A DNA stretch of 64,000 nt from assembly GCA_964567125.1 (NCBI GenBank), contig CAZMLC010000003.1, positions 27,303-91,302 on the forward strand, in the 5' to 3' direction. The notes beneath the pieces were generated by a model. It had not been told where the DNA came from and searched no databases. It saw nothing but the letters and a program-made list of their open reading frames with translations. Shown one piece after another: positions 46,133 to 55,571 of this stretch. The stretch comes from CAZMLC01 sp964567125 (GTDB lineage: Bacteria; Verrucomicrobiota; Kiritimatiellia; RFP12; UBA1067). Both the position numbers and the translations under genes were made by a program. Each line of letters begins with the position of its first letter. The stretch's first letter is position 1.

Positions 46133-49100
46133 ATGAAATGTACTTTTGAACCGTGTCGAATATGGATGAATCTTGTATACAGTGCCCTGGTGCTTTTTGT
46201 TGCTCGGCTTCCGGCACAGGCGGGGAGTGGTTCATGGATTTACGATGGCAGTAGCACGTGGAGTACGGCATCGCGCTGGAGTCCGGCGGTGGTTCCTGGA
46301 ACAGCGGCGGGGGACATCGTCTATTTTACAAACAACATCACCGCGAATCGCAGTGTGACACTCGATACGACATCGCGAACGGTGGGTACGTTTATTTTTG
46401 GCGATGTGGTCTCTCCCTATTTTAATTTTACGCTGATCCCCAGCGGTGGGGCTACGCTGACCTTCAACAACAGCGGCGGCGGTGCAAATCTGATTCAGAC
46501 TAACAACATTTCCACGGCGGATATGATTTCCGTGCCGATGATCCTTGCGGAAAACCTGCTTGTGACCAATCGGGGCTCGATGACGCTATCCGGTGCGATC
46601 AGTGGCGATGGGAAGAGTATCACCAAGACGGGGACAGGGCTTCTGACGCTTGCGGGAACCAACAGCTACGGTGGCGGTACGAGCGTCAACAATGGGCAGT
46701 TGAGTTTTCTGAAATCCGCATCGTTACCCAGCGCGGGAACAGTCACGGTTGCGAACGGTGCAACGCTGGCAATTGGAGCTGGCGGCGTCGGGACGTTCAG
46801 CGCCTCAGACATCGACGCGCTGTATGCCAACAGCTTTGCAGGAATTTCGCTTGGAGCCAGTTCGGTCGTCGGCGTGGATACGACGATGGGGTCGTTTACC
46901 TATTCGTCCGCGCTTTCAGGTACGCGTGGATTTGCCAAGCTGGGACTGAACAATCTCATTCTTCCTGTTGCCAACGCGCATTCGGGCGCAACCGTGGTTT
47001 ACGGTGGCGTGCTGGAACTTGAACATGCGCAGGCATTACCAGGCGGGATCGGGGTTACAGGTGGCTCCAGCGCGCTGGTATTCAACGGCGGTGTCGTGGG
47101 ATTGGGGGTGGGTGACTTTACGCGCAACCTTGCTTCGGCCTCCACGGTTTCCGGCGTCAATTTTACCGGTGCGGGCGGTTGGGCGGCCTACAATGCGGAT
47201 CGCGTCGTGAATCTGGGTGGTGCCGGCGCAACGATCACATGGGCCAATGCAAATACCGGGCTTAACGGACAACGCCTGCTTTTCAGCGCCCCGACTGCGA
47301 CCCATACGGTCGAGTTTCAGAATCCGCTCAATATGGGCGCAAACGGCCGCACGATTCAGGTTGATGACGGTGCTGCTGCCGTTGATGCCGTGATCCGTGC
47401 GCCGATCAGCGGACAAAGTGGCGCTGCGTTCTCCAAATGGGGCGCAGGTACATTGGAGCTGGCTGCGGTTAACACGTATGCGGGGCAGACGTGGCTCAGT
47501 GGCGGAGGTACGCTGCTGCTAACGGGGAATGCAAGTATCGGTACAACAGGGTCCAACATATTGACGCTGGGGCAACAATATTTGGGAGCAGGAGCGTTGC
47601 AGTATAACAGCAGTGCCACAAGTTACTTTTCAACCATCAATGTGAGCCAGTCCAATTCGGCGACGGGGACGCTGAATCAGACCGCGGGCATGATCAGCGT
47701 TTCTGGGAACGTCAATTTGTCGCCCACTGCCGACTGCGGATCCTTTCTGAATTTGAGCGGCGGCACGCTTGTTATCGGCGGTGCGCTTGCTGTGGGACAG
47801 CGCGGCAACGGAGCTGGGATCATGGTCCTCAGCGGTACGGGTGTTATGACCGCGTCGGTGATGATGGTACCCGATTATTCCAACAATCCGGGCAACACCA
47901 AGCCTTCGTATGGCCAGTTTATTCAGAACGGCGGAAGCGCGACGGTCGGTGCGCTGATCATGGCTCAAACATCCTACGACACCAATCCCCATGTCGGCTC
48001 GTTTGATCTCAACGGCGGCACGTTCAATACAGCCTCTGTAACAGGCGGCGTGGCAACTGTTGCTGGTGGATCGAATACCAGCACGTTCACGTTCAACGGA
48101 GGTACGCTTAAGGCGACAACCAGTACGCCGGCCTTCATGCAAGGATTGACCGCGACCTCTGTGAAAGAGGGCGGCGCAGTCATTGATACGGACGGCTATG
48201 ACATCACGATCGCGCAACCCTTGCAGCATGCCGCAGGTGCCGCGATCTCTCCTTTGGTGAAAAATGGAACCGGCACGCTCACGCTGACAGGAACGAACAC
48301 CATGATCGGCCCTGTGACCGTCAATGCCGGTACGCTGATCTTCACGGGTACAGCGCAGCTGGCATCGGGCCGGCTTTCGACAGCGATCATCAACACCGGT
48401 ACGCTGGTTTTCGCGAGCAGCACAGATCAGGTCTTGGCGGGCGCGATCACCGGGAGCGGTGCATTGACGAAGAGCGGAACCGGCACGCTCACGCTGACAG
48501 GTGTAACCCCCTATTCTGGCGACACAACGATCCAGGCGGGGCAGTTCACGGTATTTTCAAGCGGCTCGCTTTCCAACAGCGCGGTTACGTTAAACGCGGG
48601 CGCGCTGATGAATATGCATGTAGAGTCAAACGACGACCAGTGGGCCTGTAAATCCCTCATCTTAGCCGGGAATACGGCGACCGTACGGCTGCATTTCTAC
48701 GGAGCATTGCCCAGCCAGACGCTGGCGCCGATTTTAGTTCAAGGCGATTTTATCAATCAGGCCACGTTCAACATGATGGTCGACGGCGTGATCGTCAATG
48801 CAGGCAGCAGCTATCCGCTGATTCACTATACAGGCGCGTTTACGGGAAGCGGAACGCTTGGTTCAGTGACCCTGCCTAATGGCGGAGTCGGTTCGCTCGT
48901 GCATAATGCGGAGACGAAAACCATTGAACTTTCGGTCACAACCGCGGTGGCACCGCTTGTCTGGAATGGTAACTCGGGTGCGTGGGATGTCGGTGTGACC
49001 GCAAACTGGACTGGGCTTCGGTCCACGTATGCCGAGGGGGACCTTGTGCTTTTCGATGACACGACCAGCGGAGCAGGCCCTTTGACCGTTACGCTGCTTG

Positions 49101-51345
49101 CCACGGTCAATCCAAATAACGTGGTCTTCGACAACGCGATAAAAGACTACACGGTATCCGGTTCTGGCGTGCTTGCGGGCGAAGCCGGTATCTTCAAAAA
49201 AGGTGCGGCTGCCTTGACACTTACACAGGCCAACACTGCGACGGGCGGATTGGTCATCGATGACGCGGCGGGGCCCGTGACCGCATCGCTCGCACTGACG
49301 CAGGATGCCCTGGGCAGCGGTCCTGTCGTGATCGGTACAGGATCAACCTTGACGCTGGAAAATGCAAATACAACCAGCGCGACGGTAACGAAGGACAACA
49401 GGGTAAGCGGTCAGGGCCTTTTGAAAATCGCGTTTGCGACCAACACCACGCCACGCGTAACAACGCTATCCGGACTCTCTGGTTTTGCGGGTACAGTTCA
49501 GGTGGGAAGCGCAAGCGCCTCGACAGGTGATAAGCTGGATATGGCCGGCGCACAGGCGCCACAGGCAACGGTACAGATTGAGAACGGGCATACCGTGTAC
49601 GTGGGTAGTGATGGCGCATCCGTACGGCTCTCTTCTGTGGCGCTGAGTGGCAGCGGCAATGCGGAAAATCGCGGTGCATTGCGCTTTGCAGCCAATGCCA
49701 GCAAGCTGGAAGCCGCGGTTTCGCTGTTGAGCGATGCGACGATCGCCTGCGATAGCGCGACGGCAACGCTGGATGGCGCGATCAGCGGCACGGCCGGGTC
49801 CGGTGCAACCAATGTCCTGACGCAGGGAGCCGTTGCTTCCGCCGCCAGCCTTACGCTAAGCGGTGTGATCAGCGATGGCAGCAATGGCGGTCGCGTGGCG
49901 CTGGTTCAATCCAAGGGGAAATTGACGCTGGCCACGACCAACACCTACAGCGGTGGTACTACGATCAATGGCGGGGGCACGCTGCAGCTTGGCGTCAACG
50001 ATGCCCTGCCGGTCAGCAGCACGCTGATTCTCGGCGGAACGAATGGCATCGGAAATGGCGTGGGGAATCTGATCCTGGGTAATTACAGCCAGACCCTTGA
50101 CAGTCTGCTCGCGCTCAGTATCGGAACCGCCTACAACACCATCACGATTGCGCCCGAACAGGTTCTGACCATCAGCGGAGCAAATGGCCTCTTTGTCGGT
50201 CTCGATGCAGGCGTGGGCAGCGAGACGCGCGTCAAGATGACTGGTGGCGGTGCATTGGCGGTCACCCATGCGAATGCGAATGTCACGCTGGGCAAGAGTC
50301 AATCGGATGAATCAGGAACAGGTACGGGGGTATTGGACCTCTCGGAACTGGGCAGTGTCACATTGGGCAGCAGCGCAGCCCCGATCAACGAACTCCGCGT
50401 TGCGTACGGACAGATGAGTTCCGGTACGCTAACGCTCTCCAACACGAACAATCTGATCACAGCCAATATCATCAATATTGGCAACTCGTTCATGCTGAAT
50501 GCCGGGATCGGAACAATGATTCTCGGGTCCGGGATCAATACGCTTTGCGCTAACACCATCAACATTGGTTTGTACAAAGGAAATGCGACGATGCGGTTTG
50601 CGACGCAAACGCCGGGGAGCGCCGGGACGGTCACAGTGGCGGGCAGGACTAAGCCCACCGCAGACATTGTGATCGGTAGCAAAGGCGCCATGGCCTCGGG
50701 CGCGGTGACGGTGGGCGTGCTGGATCTGCGCGGGCATGAAGCCACTATTACGGCGGGGTCCGTGACGATTGGACGCGAGGACAACAGCACGGGGGCCGTG
50801 TATACGGGCGGCGCGATGGGCTGGCTTTATTTCGATGGCGGCACGTTCTCGATGACCAATCTCGTGATGGCCTATAAATCCGGCGTCAATACGGGCGTCA
50901 ATGCGCGGGTGACTGCAACGTTGACCGTGAGCGGCGGTGAATTGACTATCGCGGAGGGCGGTTCGTTCTCGTTTGCCAGCCAGACAGGAACAGGCACGGC
51001 GACGGCGACGAATAACATTCTGGGNNNNNNNNNNNNNNNNNNNNNNNNNNNNNNNNNNNNNNNNNNNNNNNNNNNNNNNNNNNNNNNNNNNNNNNNNNNN
51101 NNNNNNNNNNNNNNNNNNNNNNNNTGACGGGTGGCTTGTGCCTGCCGCAGACCGCGGATCTCTATCTGGCGAGCGGCACAACCTGCGAACTCGATTATAT
51201 GGGGACGTTGTCGATCCATGCGCTTTATATCGACGGTGAACGCAAGAGAGGCTCTCTCTACAGCGCAGCGAATTTATCCGGCATCCTCACGGGAACAGGA
51301 ACCCTGACGCTTCCGTACATGGGGAGTCTGATGATCCTGCGCTAA
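46133..51345 (+). CDS. Giant secreted protein E: autotransporter-associated beta-strand repeat protein, one assembly gap
   Basis: The start is the ATG at 46133 (AAGGAG upstream) rather than the in-frame start at 46103. The signal peptide runs to about residue 31 ('ARLPAQAG'). More than 1,700 residues are almost wholly autotransporter-associated beta-strand repeats, for example 'ITKTGTGLLTLAGTNSYGGGTSVNNGQLSF', 'LVKNGTGTLTLTGTNTMIGPVTVNAGTLIFTG' and 'LTKSGTGTLTLTGVTPYSGDTTIQAGQ'. Inside are strand-loop sections ('GTFNTASVTGGVATVAGGSNTSTFTFNGGTLK'). The 100-N gap (51025-51124) changes frame, but the sequence after it ('TADLYLASGTTCELDYMGTLSIHALYIDGERK...GILTGTGTLTLPYM') is the usual end of such proteins. 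It ends S-L-M-I-L-R. No barrel translocator is present; its function is perhaps surface adhesion. Confidence 0.85.
48266..48501 (+). repeat. Exact 26-bp direct repeat within the protein E gene
   Basis: 48266-48291 and 48476-48501 are identical over 26 bp and encode the G-T-L-T-L-T-G core of two beta-strand repeats. Such identity marks recent internal duplication or gene conversion and can break assemblies. Confidence 0.9.
51025..51124. other. Assembly gap (100 N) in protein E gene
   Basis: A run of 100 N near the 3' end; the frame differs either side. Confidence 0.99.
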
Positions 51346-51405
51346 ATCGGAGGGCACCGTGTCCTTACGCGAGGGCTTGAGTTTGAAGGAGTATGGCGCC
51401 GCGCT

Positions 51406-52773
51406 TTAGAAGGGGTAGTTGACGTCGCGCGGCAGCTGCGCATGCGCAGCTGCGTAGGCCGCGACTTTTCCCGCGGCTTCACCCATGGCGACGGCATTTC
51501 CTGTGACGCGGTAGCTGCCATGCGCAACAAAGTCGCCGCTGATGCAGCGTCCAGCCATGAGAAGATTATCAACGTCCTTGGAAATGAGGGCGCGCACGGG
51601 GATATCGTAGGGCTTGAACTTCTCCACGCCACCACGATGCAGCGCTTGCTTATCGTTCTCTGCTTTCGAGTGCGCATGGATATCCACGGGGAAAAAGACG
51701 CGCGCCACAGCGTCGGCATGGTGCGTGCCGTTCAGGAGGTCCTCTTTTGTGACCGTATAAAGCCCATGAATACGCCGCCCTTCGCGAATGCCGATCTGTT
51801 CCGCCGAAGCGATGATGCGCAGCCCCTCCCAGCAGCCGCCCAGCGCGTTCAGCGCGCGTGCGATCGTGTGCACTTCACGCCGCGCGCGCAGCGTGGCCGC
51901 GGTCATCTGGTCGCAGTCGAAGGGGCAGGCGGAATATTCGTGGTTGAACATGAGCAGCACCACGTTGCCGTGGATATGAAAAATGGTCGGGTGCCCGTAT
52001 GAGGGCTTGATTCCCGCCTGCAGCATGGCGGCCTTGTTGCGTTCCGTCGAAGCAAGATGCGTCTTGAGCGTTCCGCCGCTGATGTGCGGTTTAAGCGCCT
52101 CGATGTTGTTGACGATCGCCAGGGCATTCAACGTCGCGGGTTGCCAGACGGTGCGCGCGTTAAAACCGAAATCCCACATGCAACCGGCCTGTGCGCCGAG
52201 GTCGCCATCGCCGGTGGCATCGATAAAGAGGCTAGCCTGCCACGCTTCGCGTCCGGATTTCGACTCCGTGATCACCGTCGAAATCCGCCGGCCCGTCTTA
52301 TAGGCCGCCACCACGCGCGTATTCAGGCGGATCTTGATGCCAGCCTTTTGGCACAACTCTTCGAGCAGAATCTTCATCTCCTCGGGTTCATAGGTAAATT
52401 TATCCGGTACGCTGGCGATGCGCGCCTGCCGCTGATCGAGCGCATCCGCGATCTCCTTGGTCAGGCCCGTAGGTTTGAAATCAAAGATCCACGAGAGCAG
52501 GCCTGCGGTCCATGTTCCGCCGAGGCAGCCGCAGCTCTCAAGCAGGCGCACGCTGGCACCGCTACGTGCGGCAGCCAGCGCGGCTGCCACACCTGCCGGG
52601 CCGGCTCCGCAGACGATGACATCGACGCGCTCTTTGATCGGAAGATCGCGCGCGGGTTCGGTGAGCGTGCGGAAAGAGAGCGCGGGCTCCTGCTTTTCTT
52701 CGGCTGCGCGTGCTAAGGTAGCGCCCAATACGCCACTGAGCGAAATGGGCATAAAGGTCCGGCGTGTAATCAT
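51406..52773 (-). CDS. Tat-exported FAD-dependent oxidoreductase
   Basis: The start is placed at the ATG at 52773, 9 bp after AGG; another ATG lies 3 codons upstream. The 455-residue protein has a twin-arginine signal 'ITRRTFMPISLSGVLGATLARAAE', so it is exported folded with its cofactor. The dinucleotide-binding motif 'VDVIVCGAGPAGVAAALAAARSGASVRLLES' is followed by 'GCLGGTWTAGLLSWIFD', 'FIDATGDGDLGAQAGC' and C-terminal 'ALISKDVDNLLMAGRCISGDFVAHGSYRVTGNAVAMGEAAG', all typical of the FAD_oxidored (PF12831) family frequent in PVC bacteria. Substrates are probably sugars or sugar acids, but this is not shown. The gene order (next to the protein E gene, convergent) gives no further clue. Confidence 0.9.
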   Translation of the reverse strand: MITRRTFMPISLSGVLGATLARAAEEKQEPALSFRTLTEPARDLPIKERVDVIVCGAGPAGVAAALAAARSGASVRLLESCGCLGGTWTAGLLSWIFDFKPTGLTKEIADALDQRQARIASVPDKFTYEPEEMKILLEELCQKAGIKIRLNTRVVAAYKTGRRISTVITESKSGREAWQASLFIDATGDGDLGAQAGCMWDFGFNARTVWQPATLNALAIVNNIEALKPHISGGTLKTHLASTERNKAAMLQAGIKPSYGHPTIFHIHGNVVLLMFNHEYSACPFDCDQMTAATLRARREVHTIARALNALGGCWEGLRIIASAEQIGIREGRRIHGLYTVTKEDLLNGTHHADAVARVFFPVDIHAHSKAENDKQALHRGGVEKFKPYDIPVRALISKDVDNLLMAGRCISGDFVAHGSYRVTGNAVAMGEAAGKVAAYAAAHAQLPRDVNYPF

Positions 52774-52832
52774 AATCCGCATCCTATCGTGTATAAACAG
52801 CTGATTTCAGCTGCGGTGATGTGCGCGTTGCT

Positions 52833-52995
52833 TTAGCGAAGATAGAATACCGTCGTTTTCGGCCAGAGCGAGCCCAATTGATACTGGAAGGTCGGTCCAA
52901 AGTAACAGTAGGTCGCGGTGTTCTCAATCGGCCACGAGCGCGGGAAGAAGTCCGGAGATCATACCAGCGAAACAGATGAGCAGGCCGACAGACAT
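52833..52995 (-). pseudogene. Possible remnant of a secreted protein (signal peptide plus C-terminal tail)
   Basis: On the minus strand an ATG at 52995 starts a signal-peptide-like stretch (MSVGLLICFAGMISGLLP) that stops shortly after at TGA. An overlapping frame then reads 'ENTATYCYFGPTFQYQLGSL' and ends 'TTVFYLR' at a TAA (52833-52835). The two parts could be the ends of a deleted and frameshifted gene. The evidence is thin. Confidence 0.3.
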
Positions 52996-53111
52996 GCACG
53001 CGTTCTTTCTCCACACCAAACAATTCGTACTATGCAAAGAAGGGGCGCCAATGTCAAGCGCGATTCGGTTTTCGCCGCAGAAAACGCGCGCTCGCAGAGG
53101 CGTTAAATTAA

Positions 53112-53153
53112 AAAAACAAAGGATATCGACTCGCATCGATACCCTTTGTTTTT
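53112..53153 (-). terminator. Terminator downstream of fusA
   Basis: AAAAACAAAGG-A-TATCGA (53112-53129) pairs with TCGATA-C-CCTTTGTTTTT (53136-53153) apart from one A-C mismatch. T-runs flank it on both strands, so it can work in both directions. It starts 22 bp after the fusA stop codon. Confidence 0.85.
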
Positions 53154-53174
53154 AAGAAGACCTCTACGCCGGAA

Positions 53175-55259
53175 TTAGCGCACTTTGCCCTCTTTTTTAC
53201 GCTTCTCGATGATGCCTTCGGCGAGTTCGTAAGGTACGCCTTCGTAACGTTCGAACACCATCGTGAAGGTACCACGACCCTGCGTGAGGGTGCGAATCGC
53301 GTTGGAGTAACCGAACATTTCGCCGAGCGGAACATAGCCGTTGACCAGCTTGGTGCCGGCCTTGTCGTCCATACCTTCCACGCGACCGCGGCGCTGACAG
53401 ATCGAACCGGTGGCTGCGCCCATCTGGTCTTCAGGCACAGCGACTTCGACGCGCATAATCGGCTCGAGCAGCTGCGGATTGCCCTTCATGAAGAGATCCT
53501 TGAAGCACTGGCGCGCGCATTCGATAAAGGCGAATTCGTTGGAGTCGACTTCGTGGTACGAACCGAAGTAGACCGCGACCTTGACGTCGACGACCGGGAA
53601 GCCGCCGCACGGACCTGCTTCCATCGCCTTGATCACGCCCTTTTCCACAGCCGGGATATACTCGTTCGGGATCACGCCGCCCTTGACTTCGTTGACGAAG
53701 GCAAAACCGCGACCAGGTTCCTGCGGCTCGAGGCGCAGGCAGACATGTGCGTATTGACCGCGTCCGCCGGACTGCTTGACGTGCTTGTATTCGCCCTCGA
53801 TTTGGTGACGGATCGTTTCGCGATAAGCCACTTCGGGTTTGCCGACTTCGCACTCGACGCCGAATTCGCGTTTCAGACGGTCAACGATGATTTCCAAGTG
53901 GAGTTCGCCCATGCCAGAGATGACGGTTTCGCCGGTCTCCTGATCGTAGCGAACAACGAAGGTCGGATCTTCCTGCGCCAGCGAGTGGAGCGCGTTGCCG
54001 AGCTTTTCATTGTCGTTGCGCGAAGAAGGACGAATCGCAATCGAGATCACCGGGGCCGGGAAATCGATCGATTCGAGCGTAATTGGATGCTCTGGATCGC
54101 AGATGGTATCGCCGGTGCGCGTCTTGCTCAGACCGACCACCGCGACGATATCGCCGGCGTGCGCATCCTCCAACGCTTCCTGACGGTTAGCATGCATACG
54201 GAACAGACGGCCGATGCGCGCATCCGCTTCCAGCGAGCTGTTGTAAATCGGGTCACCAACGCGCAGCGTACCGGAATAGATACGGATGAAGGTGATCTTA
54301 CCCATGTGTTTGTCCGAAAGAATCTTGAAGGCCAAGCCCGAGAACGGAGCATCGTCGGAAGGCTCGCGGGTCATTTCCGGATTATCGTGCGCGTGCACGG
54401 CGCCGATATCCAGCGGGGAGGGCAGATAATCGATCACACCGTCCAACAGCGGCTGAACGCCCTTGTTCTTGAACGCAGTGCCGCAGTAGGCCGGAACCAA
54501 CGTACGTGCGATAGTGCCCTTGCGCAGACCCTTCTTGATTTCTTCAACCGTCAGGAGCTCGCCACCCAGATACTTCTCCATGAGCGCTTCATCCTGCTCA
54601 GCCGCCTTTTCCATCATTTCGATGTGGTACTGCTCGCACTCTTCCTTCAGCTCTGCGGGAATTTCCTCTTCGATGATCTTGACGCCCTTGGAGGCTTCAT
54701 CGAAGGTAAGCTTCTTCATGTTCAGCAGGTCGACAAGACCCGAAAACGTTTCACCCTGTCCGATGGGGTAGACCATCATCACGGGGTTACCGCCCAACTC
54801 TTCGCGGATTTCCTTCAGCACTTCAAAGAAGTTCGCGCCGATACGGTCCATCTTGTTGACCATGGCGAGCTTGGGTACCGCATACTTTTCGCTCTGACGC
54901 CACACCTGCTCCGTCTGCGGCTGCACGCCACCGACTGCACAGAAGAGGGCGATCGCACCGTCCAGCACGCGCAGGGAGCGTTCGACTTCAGCCGTGAAGT
55001 CCACGTGTCCCGGGGTATCGATCAAGCTGATCTGGTGATCTTTCCAGGTGACCGCGGTTGCTGCCGAGGTGATCGTGATGCCGCGTTCCTGCTCCTGCAC
55101 CATATAGTCCATGGTGGCTGCGCCCTCGTGCACTTCACCGATTTTGTAGCTCTTGCCGCTATAAAACAGGATGCGCTCGCTGCACGTCGTCTTGCCGGCG
55201 TCGATGTGCGCCATAATGCCCATATTACGGACGCGGTTCAAAGGGAATACTCGTGGCAT
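53175..55259 (-). CDS. fusA: Translation elongation factor G
   Basis: The 694-residue GTPase moves tRNAs and mRNA through the ribosome. It has the G1 'AHIDAGKTT' (about 17-25), switch region 'ERGITITSAATA', G3 'DTPGH', G4 'NKMD', and domain IV 'SGGRGQYAHV'. The C-terminal 'GRGTFTMVFERYEGVP' is full length and normal. It stands alone rather than in a str operon (rpsL-rpsG-fusA-tuf) and has its own strong promoter, a leader with an inverted repeat, and a terminator. Ribosome site GAGGA lies 4 bp before the ATG. Confidence 0.98.
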   Translation of the reverse strand: MPRVFPLNRVRNMGIMAHIDAGKTTCSERILFYSGKSYKIGEVHEGAATMDYMVQEQERGITITSAATAVTWKDHQISLIDTPGHVDFTAEVERSLRVLDGAIALFCAVGGVQPQTEQVWRQSEKYAVPKLAMVNKMDRIGANFFEVLKEIREELGGNPVMMVYPIGQGETFSGLVDLLNMKKLTFDEASKGVKIIEEEIPAELKEECEQYHIEMMEKAAEQDEALMEKYLGGELLTVEEIKKGLRKGTIARTLVPAYCGTAFKNKGVQPLLDGVIDYLPSPLDIGAVHAHDNPEMTREPSDDAPFSGLAFKILSDKHMGKITFIRIYSGTLRVGDPIYNSSLEADARIGRLFRMHANRQEALEDAHAGDIVAVVGLSKTRTGDTICDPEHPITLESIDFPAPVISIAIRPSSRNDNEKLGNALHSLAQEDPTFVVRYDQETGETVISGMGELHLEIIVDRLKREFGVECEVGKPEVAYRETIRHQIEGEYKHVKQSGGRGQYAHVCLRLEPQEPGRGFAFVNEVKGGVIPNEYIPAVEKGVIKAMEAGPCGGFPVVDVKVAVYFGSYHEVDSNEFAFIECARQCFKDLFMKGNPQLLEPIMRVEVAVPEDQMGAATGSICQRRGRVEGMDDKAGTKLVNGYVPLGEMFGYSNAIRTLTQGRGTFTMVFERYEGVPYELAEGIIEKRKKEGKVR

Positions 55260-55341
55260 AACTTCCTCACTCCTTGTTTAATCGGCTTAGTAGGTTCCGG
55301 ACCCATTTCCAGCGTGTTCATCACTCCTATTCCGATTAAAC
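55238..55341 (-). promoter_or_regulatory. fusA leader: inverted repeat and overlapping upstream reading frame
   Basis: On the minus strand, a 10-bp perfect inverted repeat (GTTTAATCGG at 55341-55332 and CCGATTAAAC at 55285-55276) brackets an ATG at 55321 preceded by AGGAG. From it a 27-codon frame runs through the fusA ribosome site and start codon and ends at TGA (55238) inside fusA. AGGAGTGA occurs before both starts. A short spacing (2 nt) between AGGAG and the first ATG weakens the case for translation. Confidence 0.4.
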
Positions 55342-55351
55342 GAAAGCAATC

Positions 55352-55380
55352 AGTATATACTTCCTGAGGAATTGTTTCAA
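55352..55380 (-). promoter_or_regulatory. fusA promoter
   Basis: On the minus strand TTGAAA (55380-55375), a 17-bp spacer and TATACT (55357-55352) form a near-consensus sigma-70 promoter, the best in the window, about 93 bp before the fusA ATG. Confidence 0.75.
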
Positions 55381-55415
55381 TGGGAAAAAGATAAAAAAAG
55401 TAAAGATTATCCTCT

Positions 55416-55533
55416 AAAACCCTGTTTTTTGACGATTTATAGCGAAAAAAGCGTCAAAAAAAGGGTTTTTACAGAATGTTTTTTTTCATGCATTTTCGCA
55501 AAACGCCTCTTTTTTCCTGTACGCGCCGTACAG
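55416..55533. promoter_or_regulatory. Two inverted repeats between the M48 peptidase gene and fusA
   Basis: 55416-55434 and 55452-55469 are nearly perfect complements (AAAACCC...TTTTTTGACG / CGTCAAAAAA...GGGTTTT), forming a long AT-rich stem of about 18 bp that could end transcription of the peptidase gene. 55517-55533 is CTGTACG-CGC-CGTACAG, a perfect 7-bp inverted repeat. The 312-bp intergenic stretch holds no gene that I can support. Confidence 0.5.
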
Positions 55534-55571
55534 ATCAAATTCAGCTCGCCGCGGTACGAAGGCACCTTTAT

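Noticed and set aside
52784..53023. A 79-codon minus-strand frame
   Set aside because: Arg-rich, without ribosome site or domain; it overlaps the better supported, though weak, remnant in other frames.
53553..55367. A 604-codon plus-strand frame
   Set aside because: Antisense to fusA, with no recognisable domain and no ribosome site; a shadow.
55517..55533. LexA-like box CTGT-N9-ACAG
   Set aside because: Spacing is 9 rather than 8, no SOS gene is adjacent, and Verrucomicrobia-type LexA boxes have a different sequence. Kept only as an inverted repeat.
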